64,000 bases of DNA from Bremerella sp. P1 (GTDB taxonomy: Bacteria; Planctomycetota; Planctomycetia; Pirellulales; Pirellulaceae): the NCBI RefSeq assembly GCF_028748185.1, contig NZ_CP118164.1, positions 3,931,814 to 3,995,813 of the forward strand, given 5' to 3'. Shown here piece after piece: positions 11,045-19,134 of the stretch (position 1 is the first letter of the stretch; every line of letters begins with the position of its first letter). The translations under genes and the position numbers were made by a program. The notes beneath the pieces were generated by a model. That model was not told where the DNA came from, searched no databases, and saw only the letters and a list, made by a program, of their open reading frames with translations.

Positions 11045-11740
11045 ATGTCCGACCGAAACGAGGCCTTGGCCGTTTTGAAGCAAGCTCGCGATGCCCTTCT
11101 GGCTCGTATGACGGAAGCGATTCTCGAACAAGCCGAAGAGATCGTTGCCGATGCGGAAGGACACTCGTTCCTCAGCGAGATCGAAACGCTGTACGACCAG
11201 ATGGGAAATAAACTGGCTCATCTGAATCAGATGATCTCTAATCTGCCGGCCGAGCCGCAACCCCAAGAGGACGCTTTCGCGTACGATCGGGAAGATCACG
11301 CGGAAGAAGCACCAAAGCCACGTTTGCCGCATTTCCCAGTCGCAGCGCAAGCGGAAATCGAACTTTCGCCAAGCAGCGTCCAGCGCGAAGACTTGATCGG
11401 GCTTCCCGCTCCTGGCGTTAGTCAGCCAAAGGCCCCGGCTTTCGCTCGTTTTGTTTCCCACATCGAACAAGGCGAAACCGATCAGGCGGGAGATGTGATC
11501 GCTCAAATCTTAGGGCTATCCCCTTTTAGTGGCATAAAGTGCGCTGAAACATTCGCTGCCCGGTACGAATGTGATACGGCCGTCGTCGTCAAGGCAATGC
11601 GTATTCGGCAGGAGCTTACCCAGCACCGTTTCAACGATGCGTTGATGCTGATGCACGAGTGCTTCGGGCTTCAGGGAATTGAAGCGATGATTGCCCTGCA
11701 AAAGATGCGTGAGATCATTGCCGCTCCCTCGAGCAGCTAG
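11045..11740 (+). CDS. Hypothetical protein, helical N terminus and C-terminal helical domain
   Basis: 231 residues of a family I do not recognise. An N-terminal helical segment (ALAVLKQARDALLARMTEAI) is joined by a Pro/Glu-rich linker (about 75-115) to a C-terminal helical domain (about 140-225) that looks like a small repeat fold. No signal peptide. The start is uncertain: the frame is open back to an ATG at 10967, which has a G-rich stretch upstream, but its extra 26 residues do not resemble conserved protein; ATGs at 11036 and 11045 are closer to a TAGG site. The small coiled-coil gene follows after 41 bases. Confidence 0.65.
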   Translation: MSDRNEALAVLKQARDALLARMTEAILEQAEEIVADAEGHSFLSEIETLYDQMGNKLAHLNQMISNLPAEPQPQEDAFAYDREDHAEEAPKPRLPHFPVAAQAEIELSPSSVQREDLIGLPAPGVSQPKAPAFARFVSHIEQGETDQAGDVIAQILGLSPFSGIKCAETFAARYECDTAVVVKAMRIRQELTQHRFNDALMLMHECFGLQGIEAMIALQKMREIIAAPSSS

Positions 11741-11781
11741 TACAACACAACCTTTTCATCAAACGAAACTTGGGAGTCTTC

Positions 11782-11952
11782 ATGGATAAGAAGCAAAAGA
11801 AGCGTCTCGATATTCTGCAGAAGAAGATGCAAACCTTGAATCAGAAGCTGGCTGGCGTCAAGGAACAAGCGGACGAGCCCGGCGAGGTGGAAGCGGTCGA
11901 ACAGGAAATTGCCAAGACACGGGCAGAAATCGAAAAGATCAAAGCTTCCTAA
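11782..11952 (+). CDS. Small Lys-rich coiled-coil protein
   Basis: A 56-residue, highly charged helical protein: MDKKQKKRLDILQKKMQTL, then QKLAGVKEQADEPGEVEAV and EIAKTRAEIEKIKAS. Two short helices around a DEPGE turn suggest a helical hairpin. TGGGAG lies about 7 bases before the ATG at 11782; a TTG at 11770 is in frame but overlaps that site. The good ribosome-binding site and the position behind 11045-11740 make a real gene likely. Function unknown. Confidence 0.6.
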   Translation: MDKKQKKRLDILQKKMQTLNQKLAGVKEQADEPGEVEAVEQEIAKTRAEIEKIKAS

Positions 11953-12037
11953 AAAGATTCGCATCTCACGCGGCGGTTGCTTAAACTGCTAGTCACCTCT
12001 CGTCCCTCCTTTTCCCTCCCTCAGGACGATCACTGTG

Positions 12038-14251
12038 ATGCGACGTACTCGAGTCTTCTCCATGGCAGGCACATCTTTCGTGCTTGCTTTTGTGTTGTTT
12101 TCCATTGCCAACGCCCAGGATGCCGTTCGCGTCCTTCCGCCAGGACAGATTCCTGACGATGCCCGTCTGGCTCCACCCAAGGACCTGGAAGGGTACTTCC
12201 CGTTCTCGCCCCCAGCGAGTGCCGCCCAATGGAACGTTCGGGCAGAAGAAGTTCGCACTCAACTGAAAGTCGCGTTGGGACTTTGGCCCATGCCACCAAA
12301 GACCCCATTGAACTACGAAGTGGTCGGTCGTCGCGAGTTCGAGGACTACGCGGTATCGAATGTGCGATTCGAGAGCGTACCGGGTCTGTTTGTTACCGGG
12401 AATCTTTATGAACCACTAGGGAAGGAAGGCCCTTTTCCCGGAGTCCTTTGTCCGCATGGACATTGGGCAAACGGGCGGTACTATGTTGCCGATGCCAAGG
12501 CCCTGAAAGAACAGCTTGAAAGCGGCGCAGAAACTGACCCGGTAGCGGCCGAAAATCCGATTCAGGCTCGCTCCGTCCATTTGGCACGGATGGGATGTGT
12601 CGTGTTTCAAGTTGATATGCTCGGCTATGCCGATAGTCAGCAACTGTCGTTCGACTTGGTTCACAAGTTTGGCAAGCAGCGTCCCGAAATGAACACGAAT
12701 GAGCGTTGGGGGTTCTTCAGTCCTCAGGCCGAATCGCATTTGCAATCGGTCATGGGCCTGCAGATCTGGAACTGCATCCGTTCGCTCGATGTACTCGAAA
12801 GTCTATCGAGTGTCGACAAGTCCCGCCTGGCCATTACCGGTGCCAGTGGCGGAGCGACGCAAACGATGTTGGTTGCGGCCATTGATCCTCGCGTTGCTGT
12901 CTCTTTTCCGGCGGTCATGGTTTCGACTGCGATGCAGGGAGGTTGCACGTGCGAGAACTGTTCGCTCCTTCGAGTCGGAACAGGCAATGTTGAATTCGCG
13001 GCGCTCTTCGCTCCCAAGCCTCAGGGACTCACGTCGGCCGATGACTGGACGGTCGAATTTGAAACTAAAGGGTTTCCAGACCTGAAGAAACTATATGGTT
13101 TGCTGGACGCCGAAGACCAGGTTCAACTCACCGCGCGAACCGAGTTTAAGCACAACTACAACGCCATCGCTCGCAAAGCGATGTATGAGTTGTTCAACAA
13201 GCAGTTCGATCTAAATGCGTCGACTGAGGAGAGACCATTTCAGCGGCTTGGCATCGAAGAACTCTCCGTTTGGACCGATGAGAATCGGCCATCCTACGAA
13301 CCAGAGTTTGAACGAGATCTACTTGGGACGTTAACGAAACAGTCGGAAGAACAGATCCAGCCGCTGCTTTCGGGCGACGCGGCAGCTTTCGGCAAGTACC
13401 GTCAGATGGTGAATGCGGCATTGGAAGTCATCGTGGGATGGCACCAGCCTGCCGCGGATCAGCTAGATTTTGACGTAAAGAATAAGCAGCAGCAGGAAGA
13501 TTTCCTGATGATTGCCGGCTTGTTGCATAACGAGAAGAACAAGTCCCAATTGCCGGCTCTCTTTCTTTATCCCAATGAGAATTGGAATGGTCATACCGTG
13601 CTTTGGCTATCCAAAGATGGAAAGTCAGGCGTATTCGACGAGGGAGGGCGGCTCAAGTCGGAAGTCGCCAAGCTGGTATCCTCGGGGATCTCGGTTGCCT
13701 CGATCGATATGATCTACCAGGGGGAGTTTCTGCCCGATGGTCAGCCTTTTCAGGAAACACCGCGGGTCGAGAATAAACGAGAAGCTGCGGCTTACACGCT
13801 TGGGTATAACCGCTCGATCGCGGTCGAGCGTGTTCACGATATTCTGGCCATGGCAGCGTTCATGCGCGGCCACGACCGTCAGCCGAAATCGATCGGCCTG
13901 GTCGCCCTCGATCCAAATATGGCTGCACTGGGTAGTGTCGCACTTGCCACCCAGTCCGATGCGTTCGATTTCGGTGTCCTGAAGACCGATGGTTTTCGGT
14001 TTGGTCACGTCGATTCGATCCGTTCGCCAGATCTAATACCAGGTGGCGCGAAGTACGGAGATGTGCCCGGCTTCCTGGCAATGGCATCACCTATGCTTCT
14101 GCGAGTGATGGGCGAAGACAAGGCGAGCGAAAAACCTGTACGCTTGGCCTACGAACGAGAAGGGAAGCAAGCGATGCTTACCGACACGGACTCGGACGTA
14201 TCGCCAGTCGATTGGATCATGAATCAGCTAAGTGCTGTGGCTACTCAGTAG
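12038..14251 (+). CDS. Large secreted alpha/beta hydrolase (acetyl xylan esterase-like)
   Basis: 737 residues with a signal peptide ending near SIANAQD. The first half is an alpha/beta hydrolase: a VTGNLYEP strand, GVLCPHGHWANG as oxyanion region, and the nucleophile elbow GASGGATQT with Ser near residue 270. The KHNYN segment near residue 370 supplies a candidate catalytic His. The second half (from about 450) repeats hydrolase-like strands (LPALFLYPNENWNGHTVLW, VASIDMIYQGEF) but I see no second G-x-S-x-G, so it is probably a degenerate duplicate. Planctomycetes have many such secreted esterases for polysaccharide deacetylation; substrate unproven. AGGA lies upstream; a GTG at 12035 is an alternative start. 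Its stop overlaps the convergent gene by 11 bases. Confidence 0.75.
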   Translation: MRRTRVFSMAGTSFVLAFVLFSIANAQDAVRVLPPGQIPDDARLAPPKDLEGYFPFSPPASAAQWNVRAEEVRTQLKVALGLWPMPPKTPLNYEVVGRREFEDYAVSNVRFESVPGLFVTGNLYEPLGKEGPFPGVLCPHGHWANGRYYVADAKALKEQLESGAETDPVAAENPIQARSVHLARMGCVVFQVDMLGYADSQQLSFDLVHKFGKQRPEMNTNERWGFFSPQAESHLQSVMGLQIWNCIRSLDVLESLSSVDKSRLAITGASGGATQTMLVAAIDPRVAVSFPAVMVSTAMQGGCTCENCSLLRVGTGNVEFAALFAPKPQGLTSADDWTVEFETKGFPDLKKLYGLLDAEDQVQLTARTEFKHNYNAIARKAMYELFNKQFDLNASTEERPFQRLGIEELSVWTDENRPSYEPEFERDLLGTLTKQSEEQIQPLLSGDAAAFGKYRQMVNAALEVIVGWHQPAADQLDFDVKNKQQQEDFLMIAGLLHNEKNKSQLPALFLYPNENWNGHTVLWLSKDGKSGVFDEGGRLKSEVAKLVSSGISVASIDMIYQGEFLPDGQPFQETPRVENKREAAAYTLGYNRSIAVERVHDILAMAAFMRGHDRQPKSIGLVALDPNMAALGSVALATQSDAFDFGVLKTDGFRFGHVDSIRSPDLIPGGAKYGDVPGFLAMASPMLLRVMGEDKASEKPVRLAYEREGKQAMLTDTDSDVSPVDWIMNQLSAVATQ

Positions 14252-14969
14252 TCATTACGCCACAAAACAGCGGGCCTGGTATGCTCATCGTGCGGCTATA
14301 TCGCGTTCCGTACGACGAGGACGCCTTGGCGTGCCGTGTCCATTGGACTTCACCGCTTTGATCGACCAGTCCAATGGCATCGATCTCATTCCATCCGCTG
14401 ACACGCTTAGAAGCGAGGTAGACCTTCACCTTGTTGGTTTGCCAGATCGTTCCGAGTGGGATCTTCGAGACGCCCCCGCCGGAGCCTTGCGGAGTTGGGT
14501 CGGTTCCTCGCCAAACGGTGACTTCGTTTCCCAGAGGTGTGAACACCGACACCTTGTGGACAGCACCTGGGTTGTACGTCTCGTGGATGCGCAACTCAGC
14601 AGGGCTCACTTCCTCTTCAAACTCGGCAATGATCCACTCATCCTGTCCATCGGCTGACGCCGAAGCCCACGCAGTGCTGTAGTCACCGAAGTTGGGCGTA
14701 TCGGGTTCTCCGAATAGCTGCTCGATGCCCCAAGAGACCTTCACGCCGCGAACTTGGGCAAGTTCAACCTCCAGATCGACAATTCGGTCTGACAAGTCGT
14801 TTCGATCCCGTTGCCAGGCAATCGCGACACTCGCCAGAAGGACGAGCAGGAGCAGGGTACTTATTCGGAGTTGAAACCAACTCCAGCTAAACACCGGCCA
14901 AGCCATCCGAATCGAGAAACCTGCCAGTGGCGACCCCACGTGAAATCGATACGTCTTCCAGCGAGCCAT
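14241..14969 (-). CDS. Membrane-anchored protein with F5/8-like beta domain
   Basis: 242 residues. A membrane helix (about 32-53, FQLRISTLLLLVLLASVAIAW) carries the F-x-L-R-x-x-LLL signature typical of planctomycete proteins, followed by a short coiled-coil (LSDRIVDLEVELAQV). The outer domain has PAELRIHETYNPGAVHKVSV, TVWRGTDPTP and VSGWNEIDAIGLVD, a pattern seen in discoidin/F5-8-like carbohydrate-binding folds. I therefore infer a surface-exposed binding domain, but the ligand is unknown. GGGGG lies 9 bases before the ATG. Confidence 0.65.
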   Translation of the reverse strand: MARWKTYRFHVGSPLAGFSIRMAWPVFSWSWFQLRISTLLLLVLLASVAIAWQRDRNDLSDRIVDLEVELAQVRGVKVSWGIEQLFGEPDTPNFGDYSTAWASASADGQDEWIIAEFEEEVSPAELRIHETYNPGAVHKVSVFTPLGNEVTVWRGTDPTPQGSGGGVSKIPLGTIWQTNKVKVYLASKRVSGWNEIDAIGLVDQSGEVQWTRHAKASSSYGTRYSRTMSIPGPLFCGVMTTE

Positions 14970-15404
14970 GACATCTATCCCCCAAAATGTGGTGACGACG
15001 CTTGTTGGTCTGAAAGCGAGACGAAGCTTGAGTCTATCAAGATTCGGGGTTTTTGATTGAAATTGGGAATTTTATACCGTTCGACGCCCCTTGCTCGAAC
15101 GCCTATTTCGGCTGGGAAGCTGGGAGGAAGAGATCCCGCATCTGGGACGATTTCAAGGTCGACAGCTATCGCTGCGGAACAGGCAATCGTCAGCAACAGT
15201 TGGACGGGCATGATGTGACCTGATTGGAAAAGTCTGACCATCAGGCACAATGCGCAAAGCATCCTGGATGATATGGCGGTTGCTAATCAGAAAACTCAGT
15301 CCAGGATTTGTTTAGCGCGCCGGGAGCTTTAGAATAAAGGCTGACCCCCATCGGGGCGAAACCAACACCCACCGATAAGTTTGCGTTCAAGGGAGCAACA
15401 AGCA
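14970..15404. other. Intergenic stretch without a supported gene
   Basis: A 95-codon minus-strand frame (14975-15262) ends 6 bases before the gene at 14969, but it lacks a ribosome-binding site and its composition does not look coding, so I do not call it. The right end carries AAGGGAG as Shine-Dalgarno site for the SpoIIAA-like gene. I see no RNA or repeat. Confidence 0.5.
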
Positions 15405-15770
15405 ATGAGTGAAAACGTAGAAGTTGTGCATCTGAAGGATCTGACCATTGTTCGCCTGACCGGCAAACTGACCGCGGCTGATTACGAGTACTTCGTGCCT
15501 GAAATCGAGAAGCAGATTGCTGAATTCGGTAAGCTTCGTCTGTTGGTAGAACTACACGACTTTCACGGCTGGACCATGGGAGCCTTGTGGGACGACGTCA
15601 AGTTTGACGCGAAGCACTGGAACGATATCAAGCGTTTGGCAATCGTGGGTGAAACGAAGTGGGAATCGGGCATGGCCGTTTTCTGCAAGCCGTTTACTTC
15701 AGCCAGCGTAAAATACTTCGATCAGACTAAGTTGGAAGATGCCAAGAAGTGGCTGGTTGAGGAAGAATAA
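15405..15770 (+). CDS. SpoIIAA-like STAS-fold protein
   Basis: 121 residues matching the SpoIIAA-like family (STAS/CRAL-TRIO-like fold): IVRLTGKLTAADYEYFVPEI, then LLVELHDFHGWTMGALWDD, FDAKHWNDIKRLAIVGETKW and TSASVKYFDQTKLEDAKKWL. Members are small cytoplasmic proteins of uncertain function; a lipid- or partner-binding role is assumed. The Ser phosphorylated in true anti-anti-sigma factors is not evident. AAGGGAG lies 9 bases before the ATG at 15405. It precedes the ECF sigma gene by 56 bases, but whether the two are linked is open. Confidence 0.85.
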   Translation: MSENVEVVHLKDLTIVRLTGKLTAADYEYFVPEIEKQIAEFGKLRLLVELHDFHGWTMGALWDDVKFDAKHWNDIKRLAIVGETKWESGMAVFCKPFTSASVKYFDQTKLEDAKKWLVEEE

Positions 15771-15826
15771 ACCTTCCCGTTGCTCCCCACTGCCTTGACC
15801 CTACCCCAGTTCAGGATCTCTCCGCG

Positions 15827-17077
15827 ATGGTGGACGAGGAACGGCAAGACGTTCGTCAATTTATTGATGAACTTTACCGCACCGAATCACGCCGAGTCTT
15901 TGCGACGCTGGTACGTCTGCTAAACGATTTCGATCTTGCGGAAGAGGCCATGCACGAGGCGTTTACGTCCGCCTTCGTGAAGTGGCAGGAAGAAGGGATC
16001 CCCCGGAATCCACGTGCGTGGTTGGTATCGACGGGGCGTTTCAAGGCTATCGACACGATTCGTCGACGCGTCCGGTTCGACGAGTCGTTGGGAGAAATCG
16101 CCAAGCGGCTGGATCATGAAAGTGACCAGTTCGCCGCCATTGACGATGAAAACATCGAGGACGATCGACTGCGGTTGATCTTTACCTGCTGCCATCCGGC
16201 GATCTCACCCAATGCTCAGGTCGCTTTGACGTTGCGAGAAGTGTGTGGGCTTCGCACCGAGGAGATTGCCAGCGCTTTTCTAACCACGCCCCCGACGATT
16301 GCCCAGCGGATTGTGCGGGGAAAGCAAAAGATTCGGGACGCCGGTATCCCATTCGAGATACCTACCATCCCTCAAATGCCGCAGCGACTCGATTCGGTGC
16401 TGTCGGTGATCTATCTCGTATTCAACGAAGGCTATTCGGCTTCTTCCGGAGAGACCGTTACGCGCCGTGATCTCTCGGAGGAAGCGATTCGCCTGGGGCG
16501 GCTCTTGGCCCAACTCCTTCCTGACGCAGAAGTGATCGGGCTGTTGGCCCTCATGTTGATCCAGGAGTCACGTCGCCCGGCCCGTACATCGGCTTCCGGC
16601 GACATTATCCTGTTGGAAGATCAAGACCGGTCGTTGTGGGTTCAGCCGTCCATCGCGGAGGGATCCGAACTCGTACAGCAAGCCCTGCGAACTCGTCGCT
16701 TTGGTGTATACACCATCCAGGCAGCGATCGCTGCCGTTCATGCCGAAGCGTCAACACCGGACGAAACCGATTGGGCGCAAATCATCGCTCTGTATGATGT
16801 TTTGTCGAGAATCGAGCCATCACCGGTGATTGAACTTAATCGAGCGGTTGCCATCGCGATGCGTGACGGTCCCGAGGCTGGCTTGACCTTGATTGACAAT
16901 ATCCTCGCCGAGGGGACCTTATCCGACTACCACTTAGCCCATGCCGCGCGAGCAGACCTGTGTCGACGGATGGGAAACAACATAGATGCCGTGAATGCGT
17001 ATCGACGTGCCTTGGAACTTGCGAAACAGGAACCGGAACGCCGTTTTCTCGAAGGACGGCTGAAACAACTGAGTTAG
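15827..17077 (+). CDS. ECF sigma factor, ECF42 (DGPF-linked) type
   Basis: 416 residues, far longer than ordinary ECF sigma factors. Region 2 is at about residues 15-85 ([20 protein letters not shown], then [20 protein letters not shown]). Region 4 is at about 125-175 ([20 protein letters not shown]). A long C-terminal extension (about 185-416; [40 protein letters not shown]) of TPR-like helices is characteristic of the ECF42 group, which is known to sit beside YCII/DGPF genes and to lack a classical anti-sigma factor. The next gene here is exactly such a YCII/DGPF gene. The extension probably regulates the factor. Confidence 0.92.
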   Translation: MVDEERQDVRQFIDELYRTESRRVFATLVRLLNDFDLAEEAMHEAFTSAFVKWQEEGIPRNPRAWLVSTGRFKAIDTIRRRVRFDESLGEIAKRLDHESDQFAAIDDENIEDDRLRLIFTCCHPAISPNAQVALTLREVCGLRTEEIASAFLTTPPTIAQRIVRGKQKIRDAGIPFEIPTIPQMPQRLDSVLSVIYLVFNEGYSASSGETVTRRDLSEEAIRLGRLLAQLLPDAEVIGLLALMLIQESRRPARTSASGDIILLEDQDRSLWVQPSIAEGSELVQQALRTRRFGVYTIQAAIAAVHAEASTPDETDWAQIIALYDVLSRIEPSPVIELNRAVAIAMRDGPEAGLTLIDNILAEGTLSDYHLAHAARADLCRRMGNNIDAVNAYRRALELAKQEPERRFLEGRLKQLS

Positions 17078-17177
17078 GCTCCGTTCCGAACATTTTTTCA
17101 GGGCTTGTCGATTTCGGGAAAGCGGAATCGACCATAGGGTAAAGCAGCGAGCCCTACCCCGTTTTAGGAGAACCCTG

Positions 17178-17582
17178 ATGAAGTTTGTCTGTTTGGGATA
17201 TATCGATGCGTCGAAGTGGGCCAGTCTTCCTAAGGAAGAAGCCGAAAAGGCGATGGAAGACTGCCTGGCCTACGATAACGAGCTCCGTAAGGGAGGTCAT
17301 TTCGCTGGCGGAGGAGCTCTCGACGCACCACAAAATGGCGTGACTCTGAGCCATCAAGATGGCCAAGTGCAGGTAACGGACGGTCCCTTTATCGAAACCA
17401 AGGAGCAGATCGGCGGCATTCTGCTGCTGGAAGCACGCGACCTGAACCACGCCATTCAACTGATGTCGAAGCATCCAGGTGTTCGCATGGGCCCGTTTGA
17501 AATCCGTCCTGCGGACGAAGCGATGAATCTGCAGATTCTGGAAATCTCGGAGCGTCTGGCCAAAGAAGCCGACGCGTCTTAG
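17178..17582 (+). CDS. YCII/DGPF-family protein
   Basis: 134 residues, YCII-related domain. The hallmark DGPF tetrapeptide is in [15 protein letters not shown] near residue 68, and the C terminus has [23 protein letters not shown] proteins have a ferredoxin-like fold with a conserved His/Asp pair and unknown activity. AGGAGA lies about 10 bases before the ATG. It lies directly downstream of the ECF42-type sigma gene and begins a run of four small stress-type genes that are probably its regulon. Confidence 0.9.
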   Translation: MKFVCLGYIDASKWASLPKEEAEKAMEDCLAYDNELRKGGHFAGGGALDAPQNGVTLSHQDGQVQVTDGPFIETKEQIGGILLLEARDLNHAIQLMSKHPGVRMGPFEIRPADEAMNLQILEISERLAKEADAS

Positions 17583-17634
17583 TCACGCGGATCGCCTTAC
17601 ATCGATCTCCCTCTCCATCGCAAGGAAAACAATC

Positions 17635-18117
17635 ATGCACGTCGAGCCCCAAGTCGAGCACCGTTGGCTAGAAAACCTGTTGGGTGAATGGACGATCGAA
17701 ACAGAAGTAGACATGGGCGCCGAGAAGCCGATGCCAGCATCGGTCGGCAAAGAAAGTGTCCGACAACTCGCCGACATCTGGGTACTTTGCGATATGGAAG
17801 GGGGCATGCCAGGCGATGGTACCGCGCGGTCACAAATGACTCTTGGCTACGACCCACAGGCAAAGTTGTTTGTTGGATCGTTCGTTTCGTCGTGCATGGC
17901 ATATCTCTGGGTTTATACCAGTGGCACGCTCGACGATGCAGGCACGACGCTCACGCTGAATACCACCGGTCCAAGTTTTACCGGAAACGGGGTCTCTCAG
18001 TATCAGGACATCATCGAGATCGTGGACGAGGACCACCGTATCCTGCATGCGATGATGCTGGATGAAAGCGAAGTGTGGCAAGAGTTCATGACCACCAGGT
18101 ACACCCGTAAAACATAA
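17635..18117 (+). CDS. DUF1579 family protein
   Basis: 160-residue cytoplasmic protein with the DUF1579 layout: HRWLENLLGEWTIETEV at the N terminus, a VLCDMEGGMPGDGTARSQMT turn, MTLGYDPQAKLFVGSFVSS, and a series of beta strands predicting a lipocalin-like barrel. GCAAGGAAA precedes the ATG by about 8 bases. Commonly found next to YCII/DGPF and VOC genes in ECF42 loci, as here. Ligand unknown. Confidence 0.85.
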   Translation: MHVEPQVEHRWLENLLGEWTIETEVDMGAEKPMPASVGKESVRQLADIWVLCDMEGGMPGDGTARSQMTLGYDPQAKLFVGSFVSSCMAYLWVYTSGTLDDAGTTLTLNTTGPSFTGNGVSQYQDIIEIVDEDHRILHAMMLDESEVWQEFMTTRYTRKT

Positions 18118-18144
18118 TCGACCATTCTTAAGAAGGAGACAGTC

Positions 18145-18573
18145 ATGATTCAGCAACTATTCGTGAATCTCCCAGTGAAAGATCTGACGAAAACGGTCGA
18201 GTTCTTCACGGCCTTGGGCTTCAAGTTCAATCCGCAGTTCACCGACGATACGGCCACCTGCATGATCGTGGCGGAGAACATCATGGTCATGCTCTTGGTG
18301 GAAAGCCGCTTTCAGGAGTTCACGCCCAAGGACATCTGCGATAGCAAGAAGAGCACTGAGGTGCTCAATGCATTGCAGCTTGAGTCGCGCGAACAGGTAA
18401 CCGAGTTTGTTGCCAAGGCGGTTGCCGCTGGCGGCAAGATCTACGCCGAGCCCAAGGATCATGGCTTCATGATTCAACACGGCTTCGAAGATTTGGACGG
18501 TCATATCTGGGAAGTCTTCTGGATGGATCCAGCCGGGTTCGCCCAAGTCCAAGCTGGCTCGTCAAGCGAGTAG
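18145..18573 (+). CDS. VOC (glyoxalase/extradiol dioxygenase-like) protein
   Basis: 142 residues with two beta-alpha-beta-beta-beta modules of the vicinal oxygen chelate superfamily: FVNLPVKDLTKTVEFFTALG and, at the end, HGFEDLDGHIWEVFWMDP, where His and Glu would bind metal. GAAGGAGA is 7-9 bases upstream of the ATG. Relatives from sigma-linked loci include fosfomycin/bleomycin-resistance-like proteins; the substrate here is not known. Third gene of the ECF42-type run. Confidence 0.88.
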   Translation: MIQQLFVNLPVKDLTKTVEFFTALGFKFNPQFTDDTATCMIVAENIMVMLLVESRFQEFTPKDICDSKKSTEVLNALQLESREQVTEFVAKAVAAGGKIYAEPKDHGFMIQHGFEDLDGHIWEVFWMDPAGFAQVQAGSSSE

Positions 18574-18626
18574 CGTCACACGAATGCATCGATGAGAGTT
18601 GTACCATTACTTCCAAGGAACAGACG

Positions 18627-19040
18627 ATGAATGAGACCGAAGCCACGCCTGCACTCCATCAGCTTAAGTCCACGCCAACGGCTGCGAAGTGGACGGGACG
18701 AGTTATCTCAGGGCTTGTTGGCTTGGCTTTTCTCGCCAGTGCTGTCGGAAAGTTCGTTGGTGGGACAGGACTGGAAGAAGGCTTCGCGCACCTGGGTTTG
18801 CCGATGGATATTCAATATCCACTGGCCATCCTCGAACTGGTCATCGCGATCATCTACCTGGTGCCGCAAACAGCGGTGCTCGGGGCCATTCTCCTGACCG
18901 GCTACATCGGAGGCGCCATCTGCACCCACTGGCGGGTCGGTGACGTGTTCGTTGTCCAGGTGATTATTGGCGTGCTGATTTGGTTGGGTGTGTTTCTGCG
19001 AGATCGTCGGCTTTGGGTGTTGATGCCGATGCGATTATAG
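18627..19040 (+). CDS. DoxX-like membrane protein
   Basis: 137 residues with four transmembrane helices (about 26-46, 60-80, 83-103, 108-128) and the DoxX-family features GRVISGLVGLAFLASAVGKF, an HLGLP-like turn (AHLGLPMDIQYPLAILEL) and GYIGGAICTHWRVGD. DoxX-like proteins are linked to thiol/redox homeostasis. AAGGA precedes the ATG. Last gene of the run behind the ECF sigma factor. Confidence 0.88.
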   Translation: MNETEATPALHQLKSTPTAAKWTGRVISGLVGLAFLASAVGKFVGGTGLEEGFAHLGLPMDIQYPLAILELVIAIIYLVPQTAVLGAILLTGYIGGAICTHWRVGDVFVVQVIIGVLIWLGVFLRDRRLWVLMPMRL

Positions 19041-19134
19041 AAAACCGAAACTAAATTTCGTGAATACGATTCGCAAGTGAAGATCGAATTGGATACCGTA
19101 GAGGGGAATTCAAACCTCCTGATCTGGTGTCCTT

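Noticed and set aside
14975-15262. A 95-codon minus-strand frame before the F5/8-like gene
   Set aside because: No ribosome-binding site, composition not coding-like, no recognisable domain.
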